Part shown: one piece after another, positions 11,652 to 23,582 of the stretch
Layout of the letters: every line of letters starts with the position of its first letter
Position numbering within the stretch: the stretch's first letter is position 1
Assembly: GCA_033980235.1 (NCBI GenBank)
Contig: CM067062.1
Location: forward strand, 18,692,301-18,756,300
Length of the DNA stretch: 64,000 nt
Direction: 5' to 3'
DNA from: Diadema setosum
Taxonomy: Eukaryota > Echinodermata > Echinoidea > Diadematoida > Diadematidae
The notes under the pieces: model-generated
Told to the model about the DNA's origin: nothing
Database searches by the model: none
The model's input: the letters and a program-made list of their open reading frames with translations, nothing else
Translations under genes and position numbers: made by a program

Positions 11652-14600
11652 AGGGAAGAGAGAAGGAGAAAGACAGGAATAGGACGAGAGAAAATGACTG
11701 CCATTTTTGATACACTCGTAAACTTTGAATGACCTTTTATCATTGTCGTTTGATTTACACCTGGCGGATGAAGAAAAGATTTTGTTTTCTTTTTGATTGA
11801 GAAAGATCTGTGCTCTGCATCCGGGGACTTGGAAGCTTTCAAAGCCACAGCCCAGATGAGGAGAATATTATCAATTTATTTATGATACCTCCGTGAGGTA
11901 AACTCTCATTATCAGGCTTTATGAGATGCAAGAAGAAAGAAGAAGTTATGAGAGCAAAATAAAAGTTATTAAGTATTTGCATTTCCCTGTGATAAACATG
12001 AAAGTGGCAAAAAAAGAGAAAGAAAGAAGAAAAACAGGAACTCGACATACACAAACTTTGTGGATTGCTAAGAAATGACAGCTACATTCAAGATTCAAAT
12101 TAGTAATGATACAACAAATTTTAAGTATACAAACTCATTACTAAAGCGTTGAGAGTGATAAAGCACTGCATGAATTATGCAAGACTACATAGCTAGTATT
12201 TCGTAACTCTGCATTGAGGTGAAAGTATTAGAGGTGGTAGGCCCGGCAGGGTTGAGTATTAACACAACAGAAGATTGAATTCGAATGTGAGGCCGTGGAC
12301 GAACGACACCGCATTACTACATAGTTGCTGTAAAAAGGGAACCGAATTCATTTGCTAATCGACAAACGAGGGGTGATGAAAGAGAGAAAACGAGAGGGAG
12401 AGAGATAGGGAAAAGAAAATAACAAGAACAAAAAAAAGTAGTACAAAATGTACGGTCACGAACTGCAGTCGTTGGAATATTACATATCAATTACAAGAAA
12501 TCAGACAAAGGCGTCAGTGTATATCTTGACAGCTGGGCATATTTCATTTTTACGTCCCTCTTTTATCTCGCCTACTGTCATCCAAGAGCTGTTATCTCAG
12601 CCACCTATTTCTTTACAAAACCCCAGATTTGGGCAATTTTCCCCTAGATTCCTGTGGATGCCCTTCTTCCTTTCAAAATGATTTTGAATAAAGCTTTATA
12701 CGCTGCTCCAAGTACGTTGACAAAGAGGATTTAGTTCTTATTTATTAGGCAAGGACACTCAAACGACCGTCGTTGTGTTCCAGAACGAGGTGAACCTGAA
12801 TCAGGTAGGGAGGTAAAGATATCAGAGTGCCTCCTGTATGGATGGTGTGTTGTCTGCTGTTAGGTCTTGTAAAATAATCCATTTCACAGCTCCACTTTGC
12901 GCATGAGCAGAAAAGACCATTTTTACAATCGGGTATGCTGGTTTTTAAATTCAGTGAGGTAAGCATCCGTTATGAAATTATTATTCATGAAATCGTTATG
13001 AATAGTGCTTGCTATAGCACATCCACCTGATAGCAATCCTTGTATTTGGCAATATTGATAGAAAGGGTTATTAGTGCATTGATACAAAACAATGAAATGG
13101 ATGCCATCCGAAATGTCAAATGACGGACCATTCTGCACATAGCCACTTTACTGACACTTCCTTTCTTTCTTTCATTTACTGCAGATGCCCCCTAAATAGG
13201 GGCCTATCATACTTATGTAACAAGAACAACCAATCCAGTATCACAGTATCACCTACCCATCACTAACGCAGCGCCGGGCGTGTCCCGGTAGTTCGCAGTT
13301 TAAGAACATGCTATCGTACTAACACTCGGAATACTTTAATTTCGCATTTTTCAATGTCTTTCTATGTCCTTGTTCACACCCCTCTCACTTCGAAGATATA
13401 ATAGTGTGGTCTGCTCTAAATACCGTCAAATGAGGACATCGCTCGCTGATAGTCGAGTCCTATCATGCTAATATTGTTTTAAAAATCGAGTATTTGTTTC
13501 GTAATTGGAAAAGGAAACGTTCAATGATCTGACAAAATATGATTAGACGATTATTGAGCCCCTCGGCCAAGTAACTTATATCAAACGATCACTGCGATTG
13601 AACTACCCCCCCCCCCCCCGCCCATTATTGCGTTCAAGTACATTGTAATTCCCGATCACTTTTATTATTTCGTGATGTCTGCGATGGTTTTATTTTGTAT
13701 TTTTCTTGCACAGCGCGTTATTATTATCATTTTTTTTTATTGCATGACACATATTCAATGTAGATTGACAAAATAATGCAAACAATCCCAAGATACTATA
13801 TCCTTTTTTTTTTCTTAAAAAAATTGAGTCGTACTGAAATTGTTGAAATTCATCAATACTTAAATGGATGTTTGTGACATGGTGTAAATGAGGTAATCGG
13901 AAATGCGTGATATTTAACCCCTCGACCTAGATAACGACATAATGAGAAAATCGTGTCACAATGTTCGTCATTCGTCCAGCATTATAACGACCTGTTCATA
14001 TCAATTTTTTTTCCTTCTTTTCATCACGCTAGCGTGACATTGTATGTTTCCCTAGCCTGCCTACGAAGAGCTATGATCGAAAAGTACAGTGACCTTGCCT
14101 TAACATGCTTAACAGGTGGGAGAAAGGAGCACATCATGTTCACATATGCACACTGACAGAAACAGCAGGGAATTGGTGTCGCTGTCTTCCAAAGCTCAGG
14201 TCAGGTAAATATGGCCATTGTGTGTTTCCGGTGTATACTGTGTCTCCCCCACCCCCCCCCCCAGATAATGATTGTATTGTTTATGACAAAGCGCATGTAA
14301 ATCGTGCGTGACAATATTGAACAACGAAGGATGACTTGAACGGAAGTCACTTTTATTTTGATTGATAGTTGATAAAGAAATCTCACGAATCTGTCTCTCT
14401 TATCTAGTATTTTGTTTAAACATGTCTATTGTCAAGGAATAGTGCACTATACACTCTTACGTTTTTGACTATCACATTTTATTATCCCTCACATTACTCT
14501 TACATGATGGAATCCAGTTTGCTTGTGTCCACGATGACACGTGTTGTAATTTCATTTTTTTTTCTTTTCCCCCCTCTTTTTTCCTTTCTAATTTGATTTC

Positions 14601-16453
14601 ATGTCAGTTGACATTAGTTCCTTTGATTTTGTTTTATATCTGTTTGTAGTTTCATTATTTTTTTATATTCGTTTTCTTATGTATTTTCTGAGGGTCCCAT
14701 ATCATACAAGCTTTGCTTTTTAGTGGGATCCTCCATTTACATTGTCATCCTTACTTAATTTGTACTTTATTTATGCATAATGTATAAGATACAATTAAGT
14801 TTTCTTCATTGTTACTCATTATAACATGTATTTGTTAATTTATGTTTTTGCAATCATTAAAAAAAAATTCTGTTTATACATTGTATATAATTTTCTCTGT
14901 TTACTTGATGGAAGTGAAAATAATTTTGAATTTGAATTTGAATTTGAATTTGAATTACTGCCAACACACTTTGGCTTGGTAAGTCTCCACCATTCATCCT
15001 GTGTTTAATCAAGGAGGTACAAGTCTGGTACCTCCTTGGTTTAATGATCACCTGAATGCAATTACTGCATAATCGGCATAATAATTGTTTTCCATTATAG
15101 AGCTAGTTTTAATACTTAATTGAAATATAAACACCGAGCTGCATAATATCCGGAAGGTCTTGCTCCACAGGATTATAATATAAATGAGCAGTAACATGGT
15201 CGAAAGAATCATCATGTGTGTGTCATCTTAATTACAAAAAGTCCCTAAAAATGATAGAATACTATCAAGAAAACTGTACTGTTGCCGTCATAAAGCCTAT
15301 AAACAATGCTCTTTTGATGTACAGTGTGATAACATACAATAATGGTAGTATCTAAACCAGAACTTTCAAACATTTGGCGACAATTTCTCACAAACTATAC
15401 AATCATGCAGTGTTGAACAGATGACTAACATTTGCGCGTAATGTTCCAAAAGAGCGCAGATGAATTTGAATAGAGATTTGTGTTTAAGCCATGTCCGATG
15501 GCAATTTCTGTATACAGAACAGAAGAAAAGAAGATGACACGGAGGTCGAATGAACACAATACGAAGTGACAATCGCTCAAGCTTCTTATTCAGATGCATA
15601 CCCTTGAACGTAAATGGATTCGACCTCTCGAAGTGTAATTGAAATCATCCCCCTACTTGACAAAAATCCGTAAAATGACATAGTCCGGCGCTGGCAAAAT
15701 AAAAATCAGGTCTTTTGTAGTTAATAGGGGGTTAAATGAGTTTCCTTCGGTTTACGCGATTTGAATAGAGAATTTAATTTTCCCCTCCCATTACTGCTTG
15801 TTCGACAACTACTGACACCCGAAGGCAAACCGAACACGGATTAATTGAAAGATGATGAAACTACTCTACATTCATTGAGCTGATTCAATAGAAGCATTTT
15901 GCAGTCCGGTGCCGAAAGGAGATAAAGAGCAAGAAAAAAAAAAACCCGCAAAACAACTTGATGATCAATGTAACATTGGAATGAAAAGATGCATTCATAA
16001 AACACTCATAAAATACTCATAAAAGTTGGTAACTGTTGCCCTCTTCAGGTGCGTAACAGGCCATGTCGGGGATGTACTATGACTGGGTGTGAACATCACC
16101 CCATGATATACTTCATAAACTTTATAAACATGATGCTAAATCTACTTTGATTGATAACATGGTGAAATTTGTGACGTCGCGGCGCATAATGAGCCAGACA
16201 GCTGTAATTGATTGTAGCCATATATAGGTAATCGACTGATTGGGTCCCTGTACTGCAGAATGATATCAAAGATGATAAAAGTGAAGAAAGGCTAAATCCT
16301 GCAATTTCATTAATATTCCGTAAGGGGTGGATGACGGCGCGACAACTCCTCTTCATAATGAATCCCATATGAGATACCGTGGCTTATCTTTCATGATATT
16401 ATTCATGGAACAACCTTTGGCGGTGATACATGAATATAATATATCAAATTTAT

Positions 16454-16488
<35 letters not shown>

Positions 16489-17511
16489 GGGTGGGGGGGG
16501 GGGGGGGAGGAGGGGAGACAGAAGTATAGCCCAGTCCCGTTTAGTTCCTCCCTTCCCTCAGAAAATTTAATGACCTGGGTGGAACAATTAAGTTGATTCA
16601 GTAGAAAGCCAAAAGTAAAAGCCTTTAGATCTCTTGATAGATAAATGTTGTTGAATGGGGATAGGTTACAATGAATCTCAGGAGGTGCCAATATGGAGAC
16701 CAGATAATATAAATATTGTAATAGAATAAAAAAGAATCCATGTACAGTGTATGAGTGTATGTTTTGGCATGCCTGTGTGTGCTAGAAAATATTGCATGTT
16801 AACAACTACTGTTGGTTGTACCCTACATATTTATTTTGTCTGTAATTACAATCGTTTATTCAATTTGTTGTGCGCCACTTACGAAAGTTTGGCCCTCACA
16901 TGGAATACACCTTCCTTTTCGGTAGTCGGAATGAAATTATTCAATCAATATATAGTTATTCAATCGAGCACAACTGTATATGACCTACTTAGAGCAAATG
17001 TGTGTTAATAAAAAATGATATTGATATATAATATTTGGGAAAAACATTTTATTTGATGTAGAACTTGTTAACAAAAATGAAGTCATCTTGAACCCACAAC
17101 CTCTTAAACGCCGAATAGGTTCGTCTGCATTGTGTCAATTTATTGCGGTAGAATGCATGCTTAGTATTATCTTTATATAGACGGCTTGAAAAGATGGCTT
17201 TTGGTAAAGGATGGTCTGTCATTGGTTACAAAGCACAAGGGCCAACTATAGAGATAAGATGATTATCTTTCATTGTCATCCTGAGTGGAAAAAATAGCGC
17301 TACTATCTACGTAAGGGCAAACATTAATCAGATTGACAGGATTTATTGTGAAGGGACAAAAGGATGGTTTCGTCCCCACATTGAAAGCTGTTTTCTTAGC
17401 AGCTTTCATTGTCATACAATGTCGGCACGGTCAAAGAAACATCGTATATAATCGTATATAAACTAGTAATAGAAGAGGACCAAAAAAAAAAAAAGAGAAA
17501 AAGAGAAAAGA

Positions 17512-17556
<45 letters not shown>

Positions 17557-20500
17557 TGAAAAAAAAAGCTCTTTTATGATAAAACCATGCAAAATATCAT
17601 AATAATTACTTGGTTCTGTTGCCTGATCCTACGCTCGAAAGACCATGACACTAATTTGAACTTCAAAGTTCACGTGAATATTGTAAATGGAAGTAACTTA
17701 TTGACTTTCATTTTTTCCCCTTCAAGTCTTCAGAAATTAATGCGTTTTTAATTTCCTCGAGCTTTTCTTGAGTTTTTTTCGGACTCAAAATGCTTTACAA
17801 AGATGCTTTACAAAGACATACATTCAATTAAAGTTGGGGGGGGGGGATAATTCATCACGGCTTGTGTATGACAGTCGCTCTGAAAGACACAAGTTAAGGG
17901 AAACTGTGCGTGTTGTGTCTCAATGTTCTACAATGTTCTACAATACCAAGCAAATATTATGATAAAAACATGCTTACGCATTAAGGTAGACTTACATTTC
18001 GTCAGACTATCAGTCCATTGAAAGTTTGAATCTGTGTAACAATGTTTATTGACCCGTCTGAGCTTGAAATATACACAGTAGCTGTTAAATCTGTGTTGGT
18101 AAAAAAAAAAGGAGAGCAGAAAAAAATCGATATTAGGATTCAGGTTTCTAAACATGATAATACAATACTTCACATTAAGATATATTGTTATTATCATCAT
18201 CATTATCACTTTTATACTACAAACATCAAACGGAATAGAATATCCACAAATACAATACACTGACAAAGAGTGTGACCATGAGCAAGAAAAAACGTGTATA
18301 TCACACATTCCCAAGACAAAACAAATCTATTGTGTGCGACAGCAAATACCCATTCTAGACTTCCTTTATTCCCCAGAATGCATCACATTGCCAGCCTTTC
18401 ATTTTCCACGAGAGATAATAGAGGAAATACACTTCGGTACAACTTGGGTTTAGAGCAGACGACTTAAGTTAATATCCAAAACAATCATTATTGTTTATCT
18501 CTCGAACCCTGCGTCAAATTTTGTCCCATTTCTACCCCAAACGATTTACAAATATCGTTACACAATCCCATGTACGTTCGACATCAGTCTAGATATAATC
18601 TTATCCATCGACTCCGCTTATATACTAGTAGTCTTTTGACATTGCATTCTGATACATGTTATATGCACGCGCGCACACAGTTTTCCTATTTCAGCATCGC
18701 CTTCGTTCTTTAAAATATCTATCAAAATTCATATTTAGGCCAATCGTTTTAAGTCTAGCCGCTTTGACGCATATACTTACGTGACGCGATCACGATAGTG
18801 AAAATTCTTCACGATATTAAATTCAGCATCCTCTCGTCTGTCGCCAAGGTAATGAGGTAAAATTAACGCCACACCTGAGAGGGAAGGGGAGAGACGGGCA
18901 GAGAGTCAGACGTTGCGTCACAAATGAGTCCCCGTGACGTCATTCAACAGGTTAGCGAAACATTTATGAAATGCAGCTGAGACTGACATAGACAGCTACA
19001 GATCCATCATGCCTTATGTTATAACCAGTGCTGATTCCGTCGGTGTATCATTCATCATTCTATTTTGTTATATTTGATGTATATTTTTAATTGATAAATA
19101 TGAAATAAATTGAAATGAAATGCAACACGATGAAATGAAACTTATCGTGGTGGCACATGCTATAGGCAGTTTCAACGATCCTCATTTGTCATGAAAATGT
19201 GACGCCGATTAGTCGATCTTGGTAAAAACAAAAAACAAAAAGAACAATCAGCGTCGTATAACGAAATGTATTAGTTGAGCAATGGACCATCGCAATTACA
19301 GATCCTGTGGTAGTCTGTGTCAAATGTTTCATACATCTCCATAATTTCCAACAAAAATTTTAACAAAACAGACGAAACAGGAGATGACGCATGAATGCAC
19401 TGAAACAGAGCTATATAATGGACAGTATTAAGCAGAGCTATATAATGGACAGTATTAAGCAGAGCTATATAATGGACAGTATTAAGCAGAGCTATATAAT
19501 GGACAGTATTAAGCAGAGCTATATAATGGACAGTATTAAGCAGAGCTATATAATGGACAGTATTAAGCAGAGCTATATAATGGACAGTATTAAGCAGAGC
19601 TATATAATGGACAGTATTAAGCAGAGCTATATAATGGACAGTATTAAGCAGAGCTATATAATGGACAGTATTAAGCAGAGCTATATAATGGACAGTATTA
19701 AGCAGAGCTATATAATGGACAGTATTAAGCAGAGCTATATAATGGACAGTATTAAGCAGAGCTATATAATGGACAGTATTAAGCAGAGCTATATAATGGA
19801 CAGTATTAAGCAGAGCTATATAATGGACAGTATTAAGCAGAGCTATATAATGGACAGTATTAAGCAGAGCTTTATAATGGAAAGCTGAGGAAGAGGTTGT
19901 TTAACATGCGACTGTCGACAGTTTAAGTTATTGGGATGTGTCGATGCTATATATGACAGCATTGTATCGACAGCTTGCTTTTGAAGGGTAAACATTGACT
20001 GCATCCATGACATTATTCCATCAGCATGGATTTCAAGATGTTCGAATAAATTTCTCTTTCTCTCTTATTTTTCTTTTATTTCAAGAGAAGTTTGTAACCC
20101 TACAACGTTTAGATATCAATAGCCCTGTCTAGTATGTTTAGATAAACTCGAGAATATTGGTCATCTACTTCACGTTTTCTCGTGGGAACGGAAGAAAGAA
20201 AAAAAATACTCTATATTATTACTAATATAGACGAGAACAATCTTTAAAATCCATTTATAGATGAAACATATAGATAATAGTAAGGATTTTCCCTTTGATA
20301 TGAAATTAATGCTTCATAGGCGTTTTTCATGTCATACCCAAAAATTACCTGGTAGCAAACGTTACCAAGGAATTCTCTTCTCGCAACCTTTCACTAGCTG
20401 GCAAGAGTTCTTGGTAAACTCCTGTATAATTTCATTGCTATCTTCATTCAAATCATAACCATATTATAAATCAAATGATAATTCAAATTTCCTACTTTAT

Positions 20501-21207
20501 TTCGCTTCCTCCGCCTTCTTGTGTAATCCTTATTCATTTCCCTATCCTGCTAATATGTCATTACAGATGTACTGTACGCAATTCTGCTTCAGTTAATTAA
20601 AGTTTGAGTGCTTTTGTTTTAGATGTCATATTTTTTTCTCGTTCTTCTTTCATCAGCAGTAGATACCGTTATTTTCCTTGAAACAATATCTATGTATAAT
20701 CTTGAATAACTATAAATAACATAGCTAACCCCAAACTTCTACAATGTTACAAATTGAGATCAAACTGTTTTAGCTAAATAAAAAAAAAACGCTCGCATTT
20801 GTTTTCAAATGTTTCAGAATTTCCAGTTGTCTGATAAAATGAACGAAATTGCAAATATTACAAGATTTTAACGCCAGTGAAGTGTCTTCATGGTAATATC
20901 TATTCGAAATTATTGTATTAGTTGCTCTCTTTAAAAATCGTGGTTTATTACTATACGGTAGATGAAAATACAAGAACAACTCAGTAAACTGAGAGGGAAA
21001 AAACGACGCTCCACTCACCATTTCCATACTTTTTGCTGATGTCACAGTAGCTACTGTAACAAGCCTTGATCTGCCGGAGCGGTGGGCATTTCTCGCCCGC
21101 GTTCTTTGGCTCTGTAACGACGACCCGCCTTCGCTCGCTGATACCGACTCCACAACGCACGCTACATCCACTCCAGTAGCTCCACGCTGATACTTCACAA
21201 TCTACGG
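10465..21207 (-). CDS. SBSPON: SBSPON-like secreted thrombospondin type-1 repeat protein, 3' four exons
   Basis: Four minus-strand exons (21207-21019, 18874-18781, 18090-17996, 10655-10465) join in frame to 188 residues plus TAG. In order they encode a thrombospondin type-1 repeat (WSYWSGC, CGVG, RRR, six Cys), a linker with LILPHYLG, a segment with SYCVYF and a second Cys, and a C-terminal module with VCVEC, PGCRGRW and NCKCN ending DYIFI. Human SBSPON has the same order (TSR with PCPPLEE-type end, YCMEF, CVDC, CQGTW, FIFI end), so the family call is strong. The family is extracellular matrix-associated; the exact ligand is not known to me. Introns are about 2144, 690 and 7340 bp. Junction phases are 1, 2 and 1 and all agree. 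The exons are richer in CpG than the introns. Signal peptide and somatomedin-B exons were not found, so the model is 5' incomplete. Frame is fixed by splice phase, not by a start codon. Confidence 0.88.
11613..11651. repeat. (GA)n followed by a G run
   Basis: About 14 GA units followed by 10 G residues. Similar GA-then-G tracts occur at 16453-16510 and 39749-39777. Confidence 0.9.
14520..14957 (+). mobile_element. Probable LINE 3' tail ending in (GAATTT)n
   Basis: The T-rich 3' part ends GAAGTGAAAATAATTTTGAA and then about four TTTGAA units, the kind of short tandem tail found on CR1/L2-like LINEs. A matching tail, GAAGTGAAAATAAAACCTTT then GAATTTGAA, occurs at about 26897-26921. The 5' limit is uncertain and no coding part is seen. 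Confidence 0.5.
15006..15043. repeat. Short inverted repeat AAGGAGGTAC
   Basis: AAGGAGGTAC (15011-15020) and GTACCTCCTT (15028-15037) are separated by 7 bases, and imperfect pairing continues outward. The same ACCTCCTTGGTTT sequence recurs at about 61139-61151. Confidence 0.6.
16453..16510. repeat. (GA)n followed by a long G run
   Basis: About 18 GA units, then about 18 bases that are almost all G. Confidence 0.92.
17515..17552. repeat. (TA)n microsatellite
   Basis: About 18 TA units after an A-rich stretch. Confidence 0.93.
17996..18090 (-). CDS. SBSPON: SBSPON-like exon: SYCVYF segment
   Basis: This 95-bp exon is preceded by a long pyrimidine tract ending CCAACACAG and followed by GTAAGT. 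It encodes FNSYCVYFKLRR, then a second Cys (KHCYTD) and QWTDSLTK. Human SBSPON has YCMEF, a second Cys and then a W-containing stretch at the same place, directly before the CVDC module. The exon begins with one base completing a codon and ends with one base of a Ser codon. Both ends match their neighbours. Confidence 0.88.
18091..18780 (-). other. SBSPON-like intron of 690 bp
   Basis: The intron runs from donor GTAAGT to an acceptor preceded by a long T tract. Its lower part carries an opposite-strand 99-codon ORF (18154-18453). The rest shows no repeat or motif. Confidence 0.7.
18154..18453 (+). CDS. Possible small secreted Cys-containing peptide (antisense, intronic ORF)
   Basis: This is an ATG-started ORF of 99 codons with a TAG stop, on the strand opposite SBSPON and inside its 690-bp intron. 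The first 27 residues look like a signal peptide: MIIQYFTLRY, a run of Ile/Phe/Leu, then QTSNG as a plausible cleavage region. The remaining 72 residues are polar with four cysteines (KECDHE, KTCISH, IYCVRQ, PECITL) and a His/Pro-rich end. Against it, the Ile run comes from a degenerate (ATC)n tract, 99 open codons can arise by chance in 64 kb of AT-rich DNA, no promoter or polyA signal was identified, and no family is recognised. Treat it as a hypothesis. Confidence 0.2.
   Translation: MIIQYFTLRYIVIIIIIITFILQTSNGIEYPQIQYTDKECDHEQEKTCISHIPKTKQIYCVRQQIPILDFLYSPECITLPAFHFPREIIEEIHFGTTWV
18781..18874 (-). CDS. SBSPON: SBSPON-like exon: linker with LPHYL motif
   Basis: This 94-bp exon lies between the acceptor CCCTTCCCTCTCAG and the donor CAC|GTAAGT. 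Its first two bases complete the Gly codon begun in the TSR exon, and its last two begin a Thr codon finished by the next exon. It encodes GVALILPHYLGDRRED and about 15 more polar residues. In human SBSPON the matching stretch contains TYVPAFI followed by basic residues. Domain evidence is weak for so short a piece. The call rests on perfect splice sites, matching phases on both sides and its position between recognised exons. Confidence 0.85.
18875..21018 (-). other. SBSPON-like intron containing a perfect minisatellite
   Basis: The intron is about 2.1 kb, with donor GTGAGT and acceptor CCCTCTCAG. It contains a TGAAA-rich tail (about 19085-19140) like the 3' end of a retroposon and the 27-bp minisatellite (19406-19887). 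The remaining AT-rich DNA shows nothing recognisable. Confidence 0.7.
19406..19887 (+). repeat. Perfect 27-bp minisatellite, 17 full units plus a partial
   Basis: The unit is CAGAGCTATATAATGGACAG followed by TATTAAG. Seventeen copies in a row appear identical, followed by a truncated, mutated unit with two changes (TTTATAATGGAAAG). As 27 is a multiple of 3 and the unit has no stop in this frame, it forms a 165-codon ORF starting at ATG 19391 with a 9-residue repeat (QSYIMDSIK). It lies in an SBSPON intron on the opposite strand. There is no reason to think it is translated. Confidence 0.97.
21019..21207 (-). CDS. SBSPON: SBSPON-like exon: complete thrombospondin type-1 repeat
   Basis: This 189-bp exon has phase 1 at both ends, as is usual for shuffled extracellular domains. 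The acceptor is CCCGTCACTACAG and the donor is G|GTGAGT. It encodes DCEVSAWSYWSGCSVRCG, then a basic strand with RRR, EPKN, KCPPL, ACYS and YCDI. Six cysteines and the W-x-x-W-x-x-C core match a group of secreted TSR domains. The segment ERRRVVVTEPKN..KCPP resembles the SBSPON repeat more than those of thrombospondin, ADAMTS or semaphorin-5. An alternative acceptor six bases further in (CGTAG) is possible but has a poorer pyrimidine tract. Confidence 0.9.
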
Positions 21208-21807
21208 CTGTAGTGACGGGAGATCGAGAAAACAAAAAACCACATTAGATATCATCAATTTCATATAGTAATAGGAACTTGATTCATCTTCATTTCATAA
21301 CTTAAACAAGCAGCTCTTTATAGTATTCAAAGTAAGGCTCTGAACTGTCATTCGATAAACTCCTTGCGATTTTATGTTCGACTTTGTGTGTCTTTTTGTG
21401 TGTGTTAATGTATCACGTAACAGCGCAAATGTCTGAAGTCGTAACAGCGCAATGTTATATGTCTTGTCTGATGTGAAGAAAAAAAAAACACTTTAAAATC
21501 ATATGAAAGTAAATGCACACACATATACACACATTCATAAAGAGAGTTTGACGTACATTCGCACTAATACACACACACACACACGGTCATGCACATGATT
21601 GTACACACGCGTACGCACTCTCGAATGCACATACAGTACTTAGTCAGACAAAGTAATAACTTGAAGCAAGGGGCTAAGCAGCCGAAAGATGAAGATTAAG
21701 ATGAAAATCCCTGCATACTAGATGTGAATGATGTAAATGTTTGACAACACGGTCATATGTCTCCGTACAAGCAATTTACAGTATGTAGCATTGGGATGAC
21801 AATAACA

Positions 21808-21853
<46 letters not shown>

Positions 21854-22195
21854 CGATGATGACAATAATGACACAAATAAATCATGTAGTAGTAGGGTCT
21901 AATAGTGATGATTACAGTAATGATAAAAGCAATAATCATAGTTATAATGATATTAATGATCATGACAATAACAATAATGATGATAATGGAATATATTTAC
22001 AAAAATCATAAACAAATATAAGAAATAAATTGAATTAAAAAGAATAATTACATCTGGTATTATTGGTCCAGGGTAGCCTCTTCAACGTTAGCATTACATT
22101 ATTGTTACCTCAGCATCGACAGATACCCATAGGGTATAAATTTGGTCACGAGGAAGATTAAAGGAAAAGAATTAAGGGAGATTGTTCGAGGATTA
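21208..22195. other. DNA upstream of the TSR exon, mostly unassigned
   Basis: It contains (CA)n-rich patches at about 21510-21610 and a (GAT)n tract at 21808-21861. No somatomedin-B exon and no other coding segment was recognised. Confidence 0.5.
21808..21861. repeat. (GAT)n trinucleotide microsatellite
   Basis: About 16 ATG/GAT units with one interruption, followed by degenerate GATAAT repeats. It gives Met and His runs in spurious ORFs. Confidence 0.95.
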
Positions 22196-22275
22196 GGGCC
22201 TATCGCAACGGGCAGAATTCGAACCCGAAACCTTTTATCTACAAAAACTAAAACCTTGCCTACTACATGTATTAC
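22196..22275 (-). mobile_element. Degenerate tRNA-like SINE head
   Basis: On the minus strand it contains GGGTTCGAATTCTGCCCG, a good pol III B box with a T-arm-like hairpin, but the upstream A box is weak. It does not fold as a full tRNA by inspection. A decayed SINE or tRNA pseudogene is more likely than a functional gene. Confidence 0.45.
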
Positions 22276-23454
22276 AAGGTGGCTCTATTATAGTGATTGT
22301 GATCGACAGAGGGAAATGCGCAGCTCGCACCATAACTTTCCAGAGAAATTTAACGACAATCTCTTCAAATTGAACTTCGCTTGTACGGGACACAGTGGGG
22401 AAGTGTAATGGTTGCATGCGACACCGTTAGTCCTGTGACGCCATTACAATAAATCACTGCCGCTAAAACACACGCACACACACACATAGTTACACACACA
22501 CAAAGATGCACAAGTATTCACGTGACTTTGAACCAACACACACTATACAACCCTAAACCCTAAATGCACTCTGCGTTGTTTATTGAAGGAACACTAGCAA
22601 CACATATCTCTACGTTCTATCAGATAGTTAAGAAGGGGGGGGGGGGTATAGGCAGGGATGGGAAGGGAGAGAAGGATGAAAAAAGGAGAGAAATATAATC
22701 CCTGCGAACACCCACAAAGGAGAAGTCAAACGACAAAATATCAGATTCGTCTTCGTGCCTCGCTTGCACTCACTGAGTGGCGCCTTTTTTTATCGCAGGC
22801 TATCGGGTCATGCCTTATTTACGGCTACGGTGAGAGATGTTCCGCTTAACGACCTTGAGATAGCAGCCAAATTCTGACATCATCGTCGAAGAAAAGTCAG
22901 GATTTCTGCTCTTGAATTACAAGTTAATATGCGATATCTCATATCACATATCTTATCATTATGCACGAAAGGTATAATAGAGGGTTTTTTTTTTTCTGTC
23001 GTAGATGCCCCGATTGTTGTCAAATTCATCATCATTTTCTCCAATATCCAAGAGTTGACAAAAACATGCTAGCAATGACTGTTTTTTTAACGTTCATTTG
23101 CCGAATATCAGTCACATATCAGCCGCAAAGCCGCTATTCGTGAGCTTGATTTTAATACGTGCTAGAGTATGTATTATCTGAAATGGAATAGAACTTTAGC
23201 CAAGAAAGAAAACAAACGTCATTCAGTTATGATGACAACAAAAGCCAATCAACTCAACAATCTGCATGGGAGAAATTACATAGACGAAGAAGAATGTAGA
23301 CGCTTCAAGAATTGTACACGCAGTATGACGTGTTTTTTTTTTCTTTCTTTCTTTTTTTTTGCCCGAGAGTTAAAGGTACTGTTTATCACTGAGAGCAATG
23401 ACTAAAAAAAAAAAAATGTTCGAGTTATCACATTTAGATGTTATCATATTTGAT

Positions 23455-23582
23455 TGGCAGGGTGTTTAACTCGGTGAAGTGGTCCCTTCTCACATCCAAC
23501 TGGACCCCATGGAAGACCAGCTTAACTCAGCTGATAATGGACTATCCAGCCATCTTCTCAGATGGAAATGAACAAACAAACA
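23455..23582 (+). mobile_element. SINE 3' segment (5'-truncated copy)
   Basis: GGCAGGGTGTTTAACTCGGT through ACTGGACCCCATGGAAGACC to CCATCTTCTCAGATGG and an ACAAACAAA tail matches the 3' half of the minus-strand SINE at 49388-49741 almost base for base. The tRNA head is missing. It joins directly to a copy of the 370-bp element family at 23583. Confidence 0.7.

Larger units (their letters stand above)
10656..17995 (-). other. Last intron of the SBSPON-like gene
   Basis: The intron is about 7.3 kb, with donor GTAAGT and acceptor TTGCAG. It contains a (GA)n/(G)n tract (11613-11651), a C run (13606-13619), a LINE-type 3' tail ending in (GAATTT)n (near 14930-14957), an inverted repeat (15011-15037), a (GA)n/(G)n tract (16453-16510) and a (TA)n tract (17515-17552). 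Two overlapping minus ORFs at 12745-13138 matched no family I know. No other coding segment was recognised. Confidence 0.7.

Noticed and set aside
12745..13138. Two overlapping minus ORFs in the last SBSPON intron
   Set aside because: No recognised family, no splice sites joining them, and they were not needed to complete SBSPON.
19391..19888. 165-codon repeat protein
   Set aside because: It is entirely a 27-bp minisatellite in an intron on the opposite strand, with no conserved flanking coding sequence. Kept as a repeat finding only.
22551..22570. AACCCTAAACCCTAAA, telomere-like repeat
   Set aside because: Only two units, inside CA-rich DNA. Animal telomeres use TTAGGG and this is too short to matter.
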